From an uncultured Christensenella sp. (GTDB lineage Bacteria > Bacillota > Clostridia > Christensenellales > UBA1750), in the NCBI GenBank assembly GCA_905193155.1, contig CAJJNQ010000004.1, positions 29,831 through 93,830 on the forward strand: a DNA stretch of 64,000 bases. The letters run 5' to 3'. The notes below the pieces were generated by a model, which did no database searches, had not been told where the DNA came from, and saw only the letters and a program-made list of their open reading frames with translations. Position numbers and translations under genes: made by a program. Positions 7,860-17,737 of the stretch are shown one piece after another (positions within the stretch are counted from its first letter, which is position 1; each line of letters starts with the position of its first letter).

Positions 7860-10004
7860 ATGCCCAATATTCCCGCTTCCGACAAGACAAAGAACCGCAT
7901 CGGGTGGCTCTTTTGTCTTGTTATTGTTTGTTTTCTGGTCATGGTAGGACGACTTTTCTACATCCAGATCATCGACGGCGCGAATTTGCAGAGCCGGGCG
8001 CTCTCCCAGTGGACGCGCTCGTTCACCGTCACGGCCAAGCGCGGCGAGATCACCGACCGCAACGGCAAGGTGCTGGCGCAGTCGGCCAGCGCCGTGACCA
8101 TCACCGCCGCCCCGGCGGACGTCGTCGGTGAGGAAACCGAGGATCCGGAAACCAAGCAGGAGCGCATCCGCACCACCGCCCAGAAGCTGGCCGAGGTGCT
8201 GGAGACAGACGAGCAGACGATATATGAGCGCATCACCGATACCTCCAAGAGCAGCGTGCGTCTGGCGCGACAGGTCAAGCTCGAAGTGGGCGACGCCATC
8301 CGCGCGGCGAATCTGCGCGGCATCGCCGTGACCGAGGATACCGTCCGCGCCTACCCCATGGGGGATTTTCTGACGCAGGTGCTGGGCTTTTGCACGGCTT
8401 CGGGAGAGGGACAGGAAGGGCTGGAAAAGAGCCTGGATAAGGTCTTGAAGGGCACCGACGGCCGCATCGTTTCCGAAATTGATGCGCGTTCCCGCAAGAT
8501 GGAAACCGGCGAGGAGGAATACATCGTCCCCAAAAACGGCTACACCGTGCAGCTGACCGTTGATTACATCATTCAGGCCATCATGGAAAAGGTCGCGGAT
8601 CAGGCGCTGGAGGCCAACGGCGCGGTGAGCGTGCAGGCCGTGATGATGAACGTCAAGACCGGCGAGATCCTCGGCATGGTCAACCGCCCCGGCTTTGACC
8701 TCAACAGCCCGCCGCGCGACGATCTTTCACAGCTATCCGCACTCATCCGCAATTCCTGCGTGCAGGACGCTTATGAGCCGGGCTCCACGTTCAAGATCCT
8801 CACCACCGCCCTCGCGCTGGAAAACGGCGTGACGAATATGGACGATACCTTCTATTGCAAGGGCTACGAAATGGTGGACGGCGACAAGATCTCCTGCTGG
8901 CGCACCGGAAATCCGCACGGCTCCGAAACGCTGATGGAGGCCGTGGCCAATTCCTGCAACCCGGTGTTCATCAACCTCGCCCTGCGTATGGGGATCGACA
9001 CCTTTTACGACGGGCTGCATGCCTTCGGCATCGGCATGGACGTGCCCATCGACCTGCCCGGCGCAAGTTCAGGGCAGATGATCGCCTATAAATATGTGAA
9101 AAACGTCGATATTGCGCGCATGGCCTTCGGCCAGAGCGTGTCGGTATCGCCTGTGCAGCTGCTGACCGCAGCCGCTGCGGCCGTCAACGGCGGCGAACTG
9201 CTCAAGCCCCACGTCATCAGTGCCTATCTGGACGATAACGGCGAAGTGGTGCAGAGCTTTGAAAAGGAAGTCGTCGGCGCGCCGATTTCGGAAGAGACCT
9301 CCGCTGCTATGCGTCAGCTGCTCGAAAACGCCGTCGAAAACGGCGGCGGCCGCAACGCCTACATCGCGGGCTACCGCATCGGCGGCAAGACCGGCACGGC
9401 GCAGAAGTATGTGGACGGCAAGGTTAGCCACGACAAGCACATCTGCTCGTTCCTGGGCTTTGCGCCGATGGACGACCCGGAGATCGGCCTGCTGCTGATC
9501 GTGGACGAACCGTCCGTCCGCCCCGATTACGGCTCCACCGTCGCCGCGCCCTACGCGCGCATGATTATGGAAGAAACGTTAAAATATATGGGTGTGCAGC
9601 CCGAATATGAAGAGGGCGAGGCGGAAATCGCCGGCAAGACCGTCACCGTGCCGGACGTCACGGGCGTATCTCCCCAGCAGGCCAGCGACACGCTGACCGC
9701 CGCGGGACTGCGCACCATGGTGGACGGCATCGGCCAGACCATCACCGATCAGCTGCCCGCCGCGGGCGCGGAGGTGCCGGATGGGTCGCTGGTGGTGGTC
9801 TACACCGAAGAGGTCGAGGTGCAGGACGACGGCCTGGTGGATGTGCCGGATTTGACCGGCAAATCCCTCGTGCCCGCCAACCGCGCGCTGCGCGCCGTGG
9901 GGCTGCAAATGAAGATCAGCGGCAGCGGCGTGTGCGTCAGCCAAAGCCCCGCCGCCGGCGAGCGCGTCGCCTCCGGCACCACCGTGACAGTGGAATTCAA
10001 TTAG
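7860..10004 (+). CDS. pbpB: Class B penicillin-binding protein with two PASTA domains (divisome transpeptidase)
   Basis: The protein has 714 residues from ATG 7860, chosen because GAAAGGAG is about 11 nt upstream. An N-terminal membrane anchor (residues about 13-35) precedes the PBP dimer domain (RGEITDRNGKVLA) and the transpeptidase domain with S309-T-F-K312, S365-C-N367 and K510-T-G. Two C-terminal PASTA domains begin VPDVTG and VPDLTG. It cross-links septal peptidoglycan with FtsW. SpoVD usually has one PASTA domain and division PBP2B has two, so the division enzyme is favoured, and no second homologue is present in the cluster. A role in spore cortex cannot be excluded. Confidence 0.9.
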   Translation: MPNIPASDKTKNRIGWLFCLVIVCFLVMVGRLFYIQIIDGANLQSRALSQWTRSFTVTAKRGEITDRNGKVLAQSASAVTITAAPADVVGEETEDPETKQERIRTTAQKLAEVLETDEQTIYERITDTSKSSVRLARQVKLEVGDAIRAANLRGIAVTEDTVRAYPMGDFLTQVLGFCTASGEGQEGLEKSLDKVLKGTDGRIVSEIDARSRKMETGEEEYIVPKNGYTVQLTVDYIIQAIMEKVADQALEANGAVSVQAVMMNVKTGEILGMVNRPGFDLNSPPRDDLSQLSALIRNSCVQDAYEPGSTFKILTTALALENGVTNMDDTFYCKGYEMVDGDKISCWRTGNPHGSETLMEAVANSCNPVFINLALRMGIDTFYDGLHAFGIGMDVPIDLPGASSGQMIAYKYVKNVDIARMAFGQSVSVSPVQLLTAAAAAVNGGELLKPHVISAYLDDNGEVVQSFEKEVVGAPISEETSAAMRQLLENAVENGGGRNAYIAGYRIGGKTGTAQKYVDGKVSHDKHICSFLGFAPMDDPEIGLLLIVDEPSVRPDYGSTVAAPYARMIMEETLKYMGVQPEYEEGEAEIAGKTVTVPDVTGVSPQQASDTLTAAGLRTMVDGIGQTITDQLPAAGAEVPDGSLVVVYTEEVEVQDDGLVDVPDLTGKSLVPANRALRAVGLQMKISGSGVCVSQSPAAGERVASGTTVTVEFN

Positions 10005-10063
10005 CGCAATTATGAGAATCTCTCTTATGTGAATATGAATGCAACGAGAAGGAGTGGACTTCA

Positions 10064-11515
10064 TTGAAACTGACTGAGCTTGCAAGGAGCATTCCCGCGG
10101 GAGCGTCCGTTTCGGCGGAAGCCGAAGTGACGGGGCTTGTCTGCGATTCCCGAAAGGTGAAAAAGGGCGACCTTTACTTCTGCCTGCCCGGCCTGCGCGT
10201 GGACGGCCATAACTTTGCCAAGGCCGCAGCGGATGCCGGCGCGGCGGCGCTCGTGGTGGAGCGGAAGCTGCCGGTGGATCTGCCGCAGGTGCTGGTGGAG
10301 GATGCAAGAGCCGCCATGTCCTATATGGCGCAGTGCTTCTACGGCTATCCTGCCGAAAAGATGCACGGCGTGGGCATCACCGGCACCAAGGGAAAGACCA
10401 CGACTTCGTTCCTTGTGCGCGCCATCGCGCGCCATGCGGGGCACAAGGTCGGCCTGATGGGCACGGTCTGCACCTACATCGGCGAAGAGGAGGAGCCTGC
10501 AAGCCTGACCACACCCGATCCCATCGACGTGCAGTCGCTGCTGCGCCGCATGAAGGACGCCGGGTGCGATTTTTATGTCATGGAGGTCTCTGCGCACGCG
10601 CTCGATCTGCGCAAGCTCGTCGGCATGAAGTTCGATCAGGGCATCTTTACGAACTTCTCGCAGGATCATCTGGATTATTTCGGCACGATGGAAACCTATC
10701 GCAGGGCGAAGGAAAAGTTCTTCGATCCCTTCTATATCGGCCATGCCGTCGTCAATGCCGACGATGAGGCGGGCAAATACATGCTGGGCCGGGTTCCCGC
10801 CACGACCTACGGCGTTTCCGCCCCTGCGGATGCCTACGCCAACGAGATTGAAATCCTCGAAAGCGGCGTGAGTTACCGCCTGCACTGGAAGGATGTCGTG
10901 CTGCCGCTGCACCTGCACATCTCCGGCATTTTCAACGTCTACAACAGCATGGCCGCCGCGGTGGCCTGCCTGGAGATGGGCATTTCGCCCGAGGACGTCA
11001 AAGCGGGGCTGGAGAGCGTCACGGTGGTGCCCGGCCGCATCGAGCCGCTGCCCACCCACACGCCCTACCGCGTGATCCTCGACTATGCCCACAGCCCCGC
11101 CTCGCTGGAGAGCATCCTCAAGACCATTCGCCAGTTCACGCGCGGAAGGCTCATCTGCGTCTTCGGCTGCGGCGGCGGAAGGGACAAGGAAAAGCGTCCC
11201 ATCATGGGCGAGATCAGCGGGCGGCTGGCGGATTTCTCCGTCCTGACGAGCGATAATCCACGCCTGGAGGATCCGATGGACATCCTGCGCGCCATTGAAG
11301 AGGGCATCAAGCGCACCACAGGCCCTTATGTCGTGATCGAGAACCGCCGCGAAGCCATCCGCTATGCGATGCAGATGGGGCAGCCCGGAGACGTGATCGT
11401 GCTGGCGGGCAAGGGACACGAGACCTATCAGGACATCGGCGGGCAGAAGCATCCCTTCGATGAAAAGGTGGTCGTGCGCGAAATCCTTGCCGAAATGGAC
11501 GAGGGCCGCGAATAA
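10064..11515 (+). CDS. murE: UDP-MurNAc-tripeptide synthetase MurE (meso-diaminopimelate type)
   Basis: The protein has 483 residues and starts at TTG 10064 with AGAAGGAG about 10 nt upstream. The Mur ligase order is intact: N-terminal UMP-binding domain (VCDSRKVKKGDLYFCL), P-loop GTKGKTTT, a central domain with MEVSAHALDLRK, and C-terminal domain with DYAHSPASLESIL. D397-N-P-R400 is the DNPR motif of enzymes that add meso-diaminopimelate rather than lysine, so the wall is predicted to be of the mDAP type. It acts in the cytoplasm on UDP-MurNAc-Ala-Glu. murF, which normally follows, is not present; mraY comes next. Confidence 0.95.
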   Translation: MKLTELARSIPAGASVSAEAEVTGLVCDSRKVKKGDLYFCLPGLRVDGHNFAKAAADAGAAALVVERKLPVDLPQVLVEDARAAMSYMAQCFYGYPAEKMHGVGITGTKGKTTTSFLVRAIARHAGHKVGLMGTVCTYIGEEEEPASLTTPDPIDVQSLLRRMKDAGCDFYVMEVSAHALDLRKLVGMKFDQGIFTNFSQDHLDYFGTMETYRRAKEKFFDPFYIGHAVVNADDEAGKYMLGRVPATTYGVSAPADAYANEIEILESGVSYRLHWKDVVLPLHLHISGIFNVYNSMAAAVACLEMGISPEDVKAGLESVTVVPGRIEPLPTHTPYRVILDYAHSPASLESILKTIRQFTRGRLICVFGCGGGRDKEKRPIMGEISGRLADFSVLTSDNPRLEDPMDILRAIEEGIKRTTGPYVVIENRREAIRYAMQMGQPGDVIVLAGKGHETYQDIGGQKHPFDEKVVVREILAEMDEGRE

Positions 11516-11554
11516 GTCTATCCAAACTTTCAAATACAAAGGAAGAAAACAACC

Positions 11555-12547
11555 ATGCAAAGTATGCTCTTTGCCCTGCTGGTCGCCTTTGCCGCGGTGC
11601 TGGCCATGGGCCCGTTCGTCATCCCCATGCTGCGCAGGCTCAATTTCAGCGCCACCGAGCGCAGCTACGGCCTGGTTTCCCACAACAAAAAGTCCGGCAC
11701 GCCCTTGATGGGTGGGGTGATGATCATGCTCGCGCTGGGTGTGGTCGCGCTGGTGTTCTCCCCGGCGGAGACCCGCTGGAGCCTGATGCTGCCCGCCGTG
11801 CTGTTCACGCTGGGCTTCAGCCTCACCGGCTTTGCGGACGACTTCATCAAGGTCGTGCTGCACCGCCCGGAGGGTCTTTCCTTCTGGCAGAAGATCCTGC
11901 TTCAGCTCGCACTGAGCATCGGCGCAGCGTTCTTCTGCTATAAGAGCCCGTATATCGGCTCGGCCATCTACGTGCCCTTTACGCACATCCAGTGGGATCT
12001 GGGCGTGTGGTATATCCCCTTTGCCGCGTTTGTGATCCTGGCTACCACCAACTCCGTCAACCTCATCGACGGCGTGGACGGCCTGAGCTCTTCCGTCACG
12101 ACTGTGGTCATGGTCACGCTGGGGCTGATTGCGCTGTTTATGAACAATGCGGGGCTGGACCCGGAGGCCACATCGGTGGTGATGGTGCTGGCGCTGGCTA
12201 CCGCGGGCGCGTGCATGGGTTTCCTGCGCTTCAACACGTATCCGGCGCGCGTGTTCATGGGCGATACCGGCTCTTTTGCGCTGGGCGGGGCGTATGTCAT
12301 GGCCTCGCTGGTGCTGCGCCAGCCGCTGCTGATCGTGCTGATGGGCTTTATGTATGTGCTCACCAGCGTCTCGGACATCATTCAGGTGTTCTCGGTCATG
12401 TTCCTGCACAAGCGCGTGTTCCGCATGGCGCCGCTGCATCATCACTTTGAGATGGGCGGCATGCCGGAGACCCGCATCGTGGCGATGTATACGCTGGTGA
12501 CGGCGATCCTCTGCGTGGTCGCGCTGCTGTCGCTGACCATCGGCTAA
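11555..12547 (+). CDS. mraY: Phospho-MurNAc-pentapeptide transferase MraY
   Basis: The 330-residue integral membrane enzyme transfers phospho-MurNAc-pentapeptide to undecaprenyl phosphate, giving lipid I. Visible family motifs are KKSGTPLMGG, the Mg2+-binding FADDFIKV, the NSVNLIDGVDGL loop and the C-terminal HHHFEMGG (APLHHHFE block). About ten hydrophobic segments cover the length. A GGAAG is 9 nt before the ATG. It is preceded directly by murE and followed by murD. Confidence 0.96.
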   Translation: MQSMLFALLVAFAAVLAMGPFVIPMLRRLNFSATERSYGLVSHNKKSGTPLMGGVMIMLALGVVALVFSPAETRWSLMLPAVLFTLGFSLTGFADDFIKVVLHRPEGLSFWQKILLQLALSIGAAFFCYKSPYIGSAIYVPFTHIQWDLGVWYIPFAAFVILATTNSVNLIDGVDGLSSSVTTVVMVTLGLIALFMNNAGLDPEATSVVMVLALATAGACMGFLRFNTYPARVFMGDTGSFALGGAYVMASLVLRQPLLIVLMGFMYVLTSVSDIIQVFSVMFLHKRVFRMAPLHHHFEMGGMPETRIVAMYTLVTAILCVVALLSLTIG

Positions 12548-12587
12548 ACAAAAAACTCTATCCGAAAGAATTGGGCGGTGAATCATC

Positions 12588-13946
12588 ATGGATTTTGAAG
12601 GGAAAAAGATATTGGTCTGCGGCATGGCGCGCTCGGGCGTGGCCGCGGCGCAATGCCTGTATGAGCAGGGCGCGCGCGTGAGCATTTCGGACAGCAAAAC
12701 GGAGGAAAAGCTTCAGGACGTGCTGGCTCCGCTGGACAAGCTGGACATCCGCAGGTGCCTGGGCGATACGGCCATCCCGCAGGATCTGAAAAGCTACGAT
12801 CTGGTCGTGACCAGCCCCGGCATTCCGCTGACCGCGCCGATTCTCAAGGCGGCCAAGGAAGCGGGCGTGCCCATTATCGGCGAACTGGAGGCGGGGGCGC
12901 AGGTTTCCCGCGCGCCGCTTTACGCCATCACCGGCACCAACGGCAAGACCACCACCACGACCCTGATCGGCGAAATCTTCAAGAATTTCGGCAAGACCGC
13001 CTATGTCGTGGGCAACATCGGCTATCCCTTCACCGCGTGCGCCGCCAAGGCCACGGCGGAGGATGTGGCGGTGGCGGAGGTCTCCTCCTTCCAGCTGGAA
13101 ACCATTGATACCTTCCATCCCCATGTCGCCGTCATGTGCAACATCACCGAGGATCACCTGAACCGCCACGGCACCATGGAAGAATACATCCGCATCAAGG
13201 AGCGTATTTTTGAAAACATGGGCAAGGACGATTGGGCCGTGCTGAACTACGACGATGAAATCGTCCGCGGCATGGCGCAGCGCGTGCACTGCAATGTCGC
13301 CTATTTCTCCCGCAAGCAGATGGTGGAAAACGGCGCGTGCGTTGAAAACGGCGAGGTAATCTTCGTGCTGGACGGCAAAAAGAAGCGCGTGATTCCTACG
13401 GAGGAAATCTATATCCCCGGCAATCACAACTTAGAAAACGCATTGGCTGCCACGGCGCTGACCATGCTGGCGGGCGTGCCCGCGAACATCGTCCGCCACA
13501 CGCTCAAGACCTTCAAGGGCGTGGAGCACCGCATCGAGACCGTCCGCACCGTGGACGGCGTGACCTACATCAACGACTCCAAGGGCACCAATGTGGACGC
13601 CTCCGTGCAGGCCGTGCGCGCCATGAAGGCGGGCACCGTGCTGCTGGCGGGCGGATATGATAAGCACTGCGATTTCCTGCCCTTCGCAAAGGAGATCAAG
13701 GACAGCAAAATCCATACCGTCGTGGTGCTGGGCGATACCGCCGACCAGATCGAAAAGGCGCTGCGGGAAGTCGGCTTTGAAAGCATCCTGCGCGCGGGCA
13801 GCTTTGAGGAGGCCGTGATGCTGGCGCGCTCCTGCGCCAAGCCCGGCGAAAACGTGCTGCTCTCGCCCGCGTGCGCCAGCTTCGATATGTTCAGCGATTA
13901 TGAGCAGCGCGGCCGCGTCTTTAAGGAGATCGTGGGCCGCCTGTAA
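12588..13946 (+). CDS. murD: UDP-MurNAc-L-alanine--D-glutamate ligase MurD
   Basis: The protein has 452 residues, normal for MurD. It begins with a Rossmann-like UDP-binding domain (KKILVCGMARSGVAAAQCL, SPGIPLTAPIL), then ATP P-loop GTNGKTTTTTLIG, EVSSFQLE, NITEDHLNRHGTMEEY, and the C-terminal YINDSKGTNVDASVQA and LSPACASFDMFSDYEQRG blocks, all MurD hallmarks. It adds D-Glu in the cytoplasm, one step before MurE. GGGCGGTGA lies upstream of the ATG. Confidence 0.96.
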   Translation: MDFEGKKILVCGMARSGVAAAQCLYEQGARVSISDSKTEEKLQDVLAPLDKLDIRRCLGDTAIPQDLKSYDLVVTSPGIPLTAPILKAAKEAGVPIIGELEAGAQVSRAPLYAITGTNGKTTTTTLIGEIFKNFGKTAYVVGNIGYPFTACAAKATAEDVAVAEVSSFQLETIDTFHPHVAVMCNITEDHLNRHGTMEEYIRIKERIFENMGKDDWAVLNYDDEIVRGMAQRVHCNVAYFSRKQMVENGACVENGEVIFVLDGKKKRVIPTEEIYIPGNHNLENALAATALTMLAGVPANIVRHTLKTFKGVEHRIETVRTVDGVTYINDSKGTNVDASVQAVRAMKAGTVLLAGGYDKHCDFLPFAKEIKDSKIHTVVVLGDTADQIEKALREVGFESILRAGSFEEAVMLARSCAKPGENVLLSPACASFDMFSDYEQRGRVFKEIVGRL

Positions 13947-13979
13947 GCATGGATTCGGAAGAGAAGGGAAGTGGGAACG

Positions 13980-15335
13980 ATGAGCCGCTATGACGAACCC
14001 ATGGACAGAGAGACGCGCAAGCGACGCCGTCAGGCAGAGGATCGACGTTCCCACATCAACGACCCCGCGCCCAAGCGTTGGACGTTGGCGAACATGTGGG
14101 TCTGGCACAAGCACCTGCCCGTTGACTGGGGCGTGGTGGTCTGCACCATCATCCTGACGCTGGTCGGGTCGCTGATGGTGCTTTCCGCTTCGTCCTATGC
14201 CATGGGCGTTTCGGGCGACGGCGATGCGATGAGCGAATTCAACACCCAGGTGCAGGGCATGATTCTGGGCGGCATTGGCTTCTTTTTCGCCGCGAATCTG
14301 GATTACCGCTGGCTCAACCAGCGCTGGATCGTCAAAACGCTCTGCTTTGCGTCCTTCATCATGCTGGCGCTGGTCGTGCTGCTGCCCAGAGCGGCGAAGA
14401 TCATTCCGGCTGTCAACAGCGGCGCACTGTTCATCCGCTCGCCGTATCTGAACGACGCCTACCGCTGGCTGCGCATCGGCACAAAAAGTGCGTATATTTC
14501 CATCCAGCCCTCGGAGATCCTGAAGGTCGCCGTGGTGTTGTATCTGGCCTACTACATGAACATGCGGCAAAACAGCATGCACCTGTTCTGGAAGAACAAT
14601 TTCGGCTGTCTGCTGGTCGTGGGCGTGCTGGATGTGCTGCTGCTGGCGCAGCCCAACCTTTCCACCGCGTCGCTGATCGCCATTGTGACGCTGGTGATGA
14701 TGATGGCCGGCGGCATGAAGCCCTCGACGATTGCGATTCTGCTGGTGATCGCGGTGGCGGGATTCTATGTTCTGGCGCGCTATGTCATCGAGGATCGCTG
14801 GATCCGCATCACATCGTTTCTGAACCCCTGGGCGGAAGGGGTGAGCGATAAGGCGGGCTATCAGCTGGTGCAGAGCTATTACGCGCTGGGCAACGGTGGC
14901 TGGTTCGGCACGGGGCTGGGACTTTCCAAGCAGAAACATCTGTTTTTGCCCTATGCCTATTCCGACTTCATCTTCGCGGTCGTGGGCGAGGAACTGGGCT
15001 TTGTCGGCGGCGTGACGATCCTGAGCGTGTTTTTGACGCTGATCTATTTCGGTCTGCGCATCGCCGTCAACGCAGTGGACCGCTTTGGGACCTATCTTGC
15101 GCTGGGCACGACCTCGCTGATCGCCGTGCAGGTGATCTTTAACGTGCTGGTCGTGACGGGCTTTGCCCCGACCACCGGCATCCCGCTGCCGTTTTTTACC
15201 TCCGGCGGCACCACGATGGCCATTTTCCTGACCACCATGGGGCTGTTGGTTTCGGTCTCGCGGCGCTCTGCGGCGCTGCGCGAACAGCTCCTGCCGCCTG
15301 CGCTGCACCGCCTGCGGGAAAAAAACGCGGCCTGA
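13980..15335 (+). CDS. ftsW: SEDS glycosyltransferase FtsW
   Basis: The protein has 451 residues from ATG 13980; a GTG nine bases earlier is too close to the AAGGGA site. A basic cytoplasmic N-terminus of about 45 residues is followed by about ten membrane segments. SEDS motifs are seen: the block around QPSEILKV, QPNLSTA where many SEDS proteins have QPDxGT, the outer-loop FLPYAYSDFIFAVVGEELGF containing the aspartate needed for polymerase activity, and the end GIPLPFFTSGGT. It polymerises lipid II at the septum with the class B PBP. Its position after murD is standard, but murG, which usually follows, is absent. Confidence 0.93.
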   Translation: MSRYDEPMDRETRKRRRQAEDRRSHINDPAPKRWTLANMWVWHKHLPVDWGVVVCTIILTLVGSLMVLSASSYAMGVSGDGDAMSEFNTQVQGMILGGIGFFFAANLDYRWLNQRWIVKTLCFASFIMLALVVLLPRAAKIIPAVNSGALFIRSPYLNDAYRWLRIGTKSAYISIQPSEILKVAVVLYLAYYMNMRQNSMHLFWKNNFGCLLVVGVLDVLLLAQPNLSTASLIAIVTLVMMMAGGMKPSTIAILLVIAVAGFYVLARYVIEDRWIRITSFLNPWAEGVSDKAGYQLVQSYYALGNGGWFGTGLGLSKQKHLFLPYAYSDFIFAVVGEELGFVGGVTILSVFLTLIYFGLRIAVNAVDRFGTYLALGTTSLIAVQVIFNVLVVTGFAPTTGIPLPFFTSGGTTMAIFLTTMGLLVSVSRRSAALREQLLPPALHRLREKNAA

Positions 15336-15410
15336 GCGCCGCTTTTCCCGGAAATGTGAACCTTTCCGTCTGCTTTGGCATATCCTGCCAGCGTTGAAGG
15401 AGGGGTTGCC

Positions 15411-16676
15411 ATGGAAGCGTATTCCATCGTGGGCGGGGCGCCGCTTTGCGGAGAGGCAGCGGTCTATGGCGCGAAGAACGCCGTGCTGCCGCTGATGGCG
15501 GCGTGTATGCTCGTGCGCGGGCAGATCAAGCTTTCGGGATGTCCGGATCTATCGGATGTGCGCAGTATGAGCCGGGTGCTGGAAAGCTTCGGCTGCAAGG
15601 CGGCGCGCGAAGGACGGGAGCTGATCGTGGATTCCGCCGGCGCGGCCGCGGGCGCCATGCCCGAGACGCTCTCCAAGAAAATGCGCTCCTCGATTTTTCT
15701 GCTGGGACCGGTGCTCGCGCGCTTCGGACAGGCGGATTTCACCTATCCCGGCGGGTGCGAGATCGGGCTTCGGCCCATCGATCTGCATTTGCAGGGCCTG
15801 CGGGCGCTCGGCGCGCAGATTGAGGAAAAGCATGGGCACATCCTGTGCAGCGGCGCGCTGCACGGGGGCGAGGTGCATTTGGATTACCCCTCCGTGGGCG
15901 CAACCGAGAATGTGATGATGGCGGCCTGCGGCGCGGCGGGCGATACTGTAATCCATAACGCCGCAAGGGAGCCGGAGATCGTCGATCTCGGGCGCTTCCT
16001 CAATGCCTGCGGGGCGCGCGTGCGCGGCATGGGCACCGACAGCATCCGCATTTCCGGCCGGGACGCACCGCTGCACGGCTGTACATATGCGCCGCTGCCC
16101 GACCGCATCTGCGCGGGCACGCTGTTGTGCGGCGCGGCAATCACCGGCGGCGACGTCTATGTGCGCGATGCGCGGGAACAGGATTTGTCCGCTCTGCTGC
16201 ACAAGCTGCGCGAAACCGGGTGCGAAATACACCTGCCGCAGGGCGGCGGCGTGCGCGCGATTGCACCCAAACGGCTGCGTGCGGTGCGCAGAATCGAAAC
16301 CGCGCCGTTTCCCGGCTTTCCCACCGATATGCAGGCGCAGATGAGCGCGGTGCTGACGCGGGCGCGCGGCACGTCGGTCGTGGTGGAAAACGTGTTTGAA
16401 AACCGCATGGGGTATGCTGCGGAACTGTGCCGCATGGGCGCGGACATCCAGATCAGCGGCCGCACGGCGGTGATCCGGGGCGTGAAGGCGCTGGACGGCG
16501 CAAGGGTGTGCGCGCGGGATCTGCGCGGCGGCGCGGCGCTGTGTTTGGCGGCGCTGGCTGCGCAGGGCGAAAGCCTGGTCGAGGGTGTGGAGCTGATCGA
16601 CCGCGGACATGACAAATTGGAGGATACGCTGTTGGCGTTGGGCGGGAGCATCCGCCGCATAACGGAAGAACAATAA
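15411..16676 (+). CDS. murA: UDP-GlcNAc 1-carboxyvinyltransferase MurA
   Basis: The protein has 421 residues. AAGGAGG lies 6 nt before the ATG at 15411. Catalytic residues are readable: K22 in YGAKNAVLPL and C116 in PGGCEIGLRPIDLH (equivalent to Cys115, the fosfomycin target), with RxExDL-like features later (TDMQAQMSAVL, FENRMGY). It makes the first committed step, adding enolpyruvate to UDP-GlcNAc. Finding murA between ftsW and ftsQ, where murG/murC/murB are often found, is a rearranged arrangement. It could be the only or the second (MurZ-type) copy; that cannot be told here. Confidence 0.93.
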   Translation: MEAYSIVGGAPLCGEAAVYGAKNAVLPLMAACMLVRGQIKLSGCPDLSDVRSMSRVLESFGCKAAREGRELIVDSAGAAAGAMPETLSKKMRSSIFLLGPVLARFGQADFTYPGGCEIGLRPIDLHLQGLRALGAQIEEKHGHILCSGALHGGEVHLDYPSVGATENVMMAACGAAGDTVIHNAAREPEIVDLGRFLNACGARVRGMGTDSIRISGRDAPLHGCTYAPLPDRICAGTLLCGAAITGGDVYVRDAREQDLSALLHKLRETGCEIHLPQGGGVRAIAPKRLRAVRRIETAPFPGFPTDMQAQMSAVLTRARGTSVVVENVFENRMGYAAELCRMGADIQISGRTAVIRGVKALDGARVCARDLRGGAALCLAALAAQGESLVEGVELIDRGHDKLEDTLLALGGSIRRITEEQ

Positions 16677-16704
16677 AAAAGCGGACAAAAGGAAGGGACA
16701 AAGC

Positions 16705-17559
16705 GTGCGCGCAAGAATCTATCTGGTGCTGTTTTTGCTGCTGGTGGTGATCGCGGGCAGCGGATATGCGTGCAGCGAGGCCATGCGCGTGCGCGAGGTC
16801 GTGGTGCTCGGCTGCGAGGTGCACGACCCCGCCGAGGTCGTGGATCTGGCCAGCATCGCCAACGAGGAGAGCGTCTTTGCACTGCGCTTTGACCAAATTA
16901 AGGAGCGCATCAACGCAAATCCTTATTACGAAGTGGAATCCGTGCGCTATGTCTTTCCGGATAAGCTGCGCATCTCGGTGCACGAGCGCCGCGCCAGCGC
17001 GCTGATTTCCACGCTGGACGGCGTGCTCGTCGTGGATGAGACCGGATTTGTGCTCGAAAAACAGCCGACCATGGGAGACCTTTCGCTGCCTGTGGTCAGC
17101 GGCCTGCGCCTGACGGAGGGAACGAAGGTGGGGGAGACCGTCGTTTCCTCTCAGGAAAGTCAGATCGACGCGATGCACGCCATTTTGACGCAGCTCTACG
17201 AGCAGAACGCCTCTCAGCTCATTTCCGAAATCAATCTGGACGCGGTGTCCGACCTTTGGATGACCACGGTCAGCGGTTTCGAGGTGCGTCTGGGCAACTT
17301 TGAGAACATGGATCAAAAGATCCGTTGGCTGCGCGGCGTAGAGCCGGTGTTGGTTTCCGAGGGGTATCAGGGCGGCGTGATCACGGTTTCGACCGGTAAA
17401 AACGCTTCTTATCTGCCCGTCAGCGGCGAAGGCGAGCTCATCGAGCCAAACGCGCAGCCCGATACGGCGGGGGATCCCGATGCGGCAGCCGACCCCGACA
17501 CAACGTCCGATCCCGGTGCGTCGCAGGAGCCGGACGCGACGCCGCAGCCCGAAGAGTGA
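16705..17559 (+). CDS. ftsQ: Cell division protein FtsQ/DivIB
   Basis: The protein has 284 residues from a GTG at 16705 with GGAAGGGA 6 nt upstream. A single membrane helix (residues about 5-22) is followed by a POTRA domain (VREVVVLGCEVHDPAEVV to VHERRASALI) and the FtsQ/DivIB beta domain (VVDETGFVL, LPVVSG). A C-terminal tail of about 45 residues is rich in Asp/Pro/Ala (repeats like DPDAAADPDT) and is probably disordered outside the membrane. It links the FtsL/DivIC pair to the PBP. Confidence 0.88.
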   Translation: MRARIYLVLFLLLVVIAGSGYACSEAMRVREVVVLGCEVHDPAEVVDLASIANEESVFALRFDQIKERINANPYYEVESVRYVFPDKLRISVHERRASALISTLDGVLVVDETGFVLEKQPTMGDLSLPVVSGLRLTEGTKVGETVVSSQESQIDAMHAILTQLYEQNASQLISEINLDAVSDLWMTTVSGFEVRLGNFENMDQKIRWLRGVEPVLVSEGYQGGVITVSTGKNASYLPVSGEGELIEPNAQPDTAGDPDAAADPDTTSDPGASQEPDATPQPEE

Positions 17560-17642
17560 CTTACGCGGCACGGAAGATGTTTCCAATTCGTAAAGACTTG
17601 AAAAAACCGCTGCCTTTTTGCGCTCTTTGCGCAGCGCAGACC

Positions 17643-17671
17643 TTTTCAATGCGGCAAAATTGAAGTATAAT
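17643..17671 (+). promoter_or_regulatory. Internal promoter upstream of ftsA
   Basis: A perfect TATAAT (17666-17671) has TTTTCA 17 bp upstream (17643-17648). It lies in the 178-bp gap between ftsQ and ftsA, the longest inside the cluster, and gives ftsA-ftsZ a possible separate start. Confidence 0.5.
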
Positions 17672-17737
17672 AGAAAAATAGAATGGGCAAGTTGTGCAGA
17701 CAATATGCCCGTAACCGGTTGGGAGGTAGTACGTAAC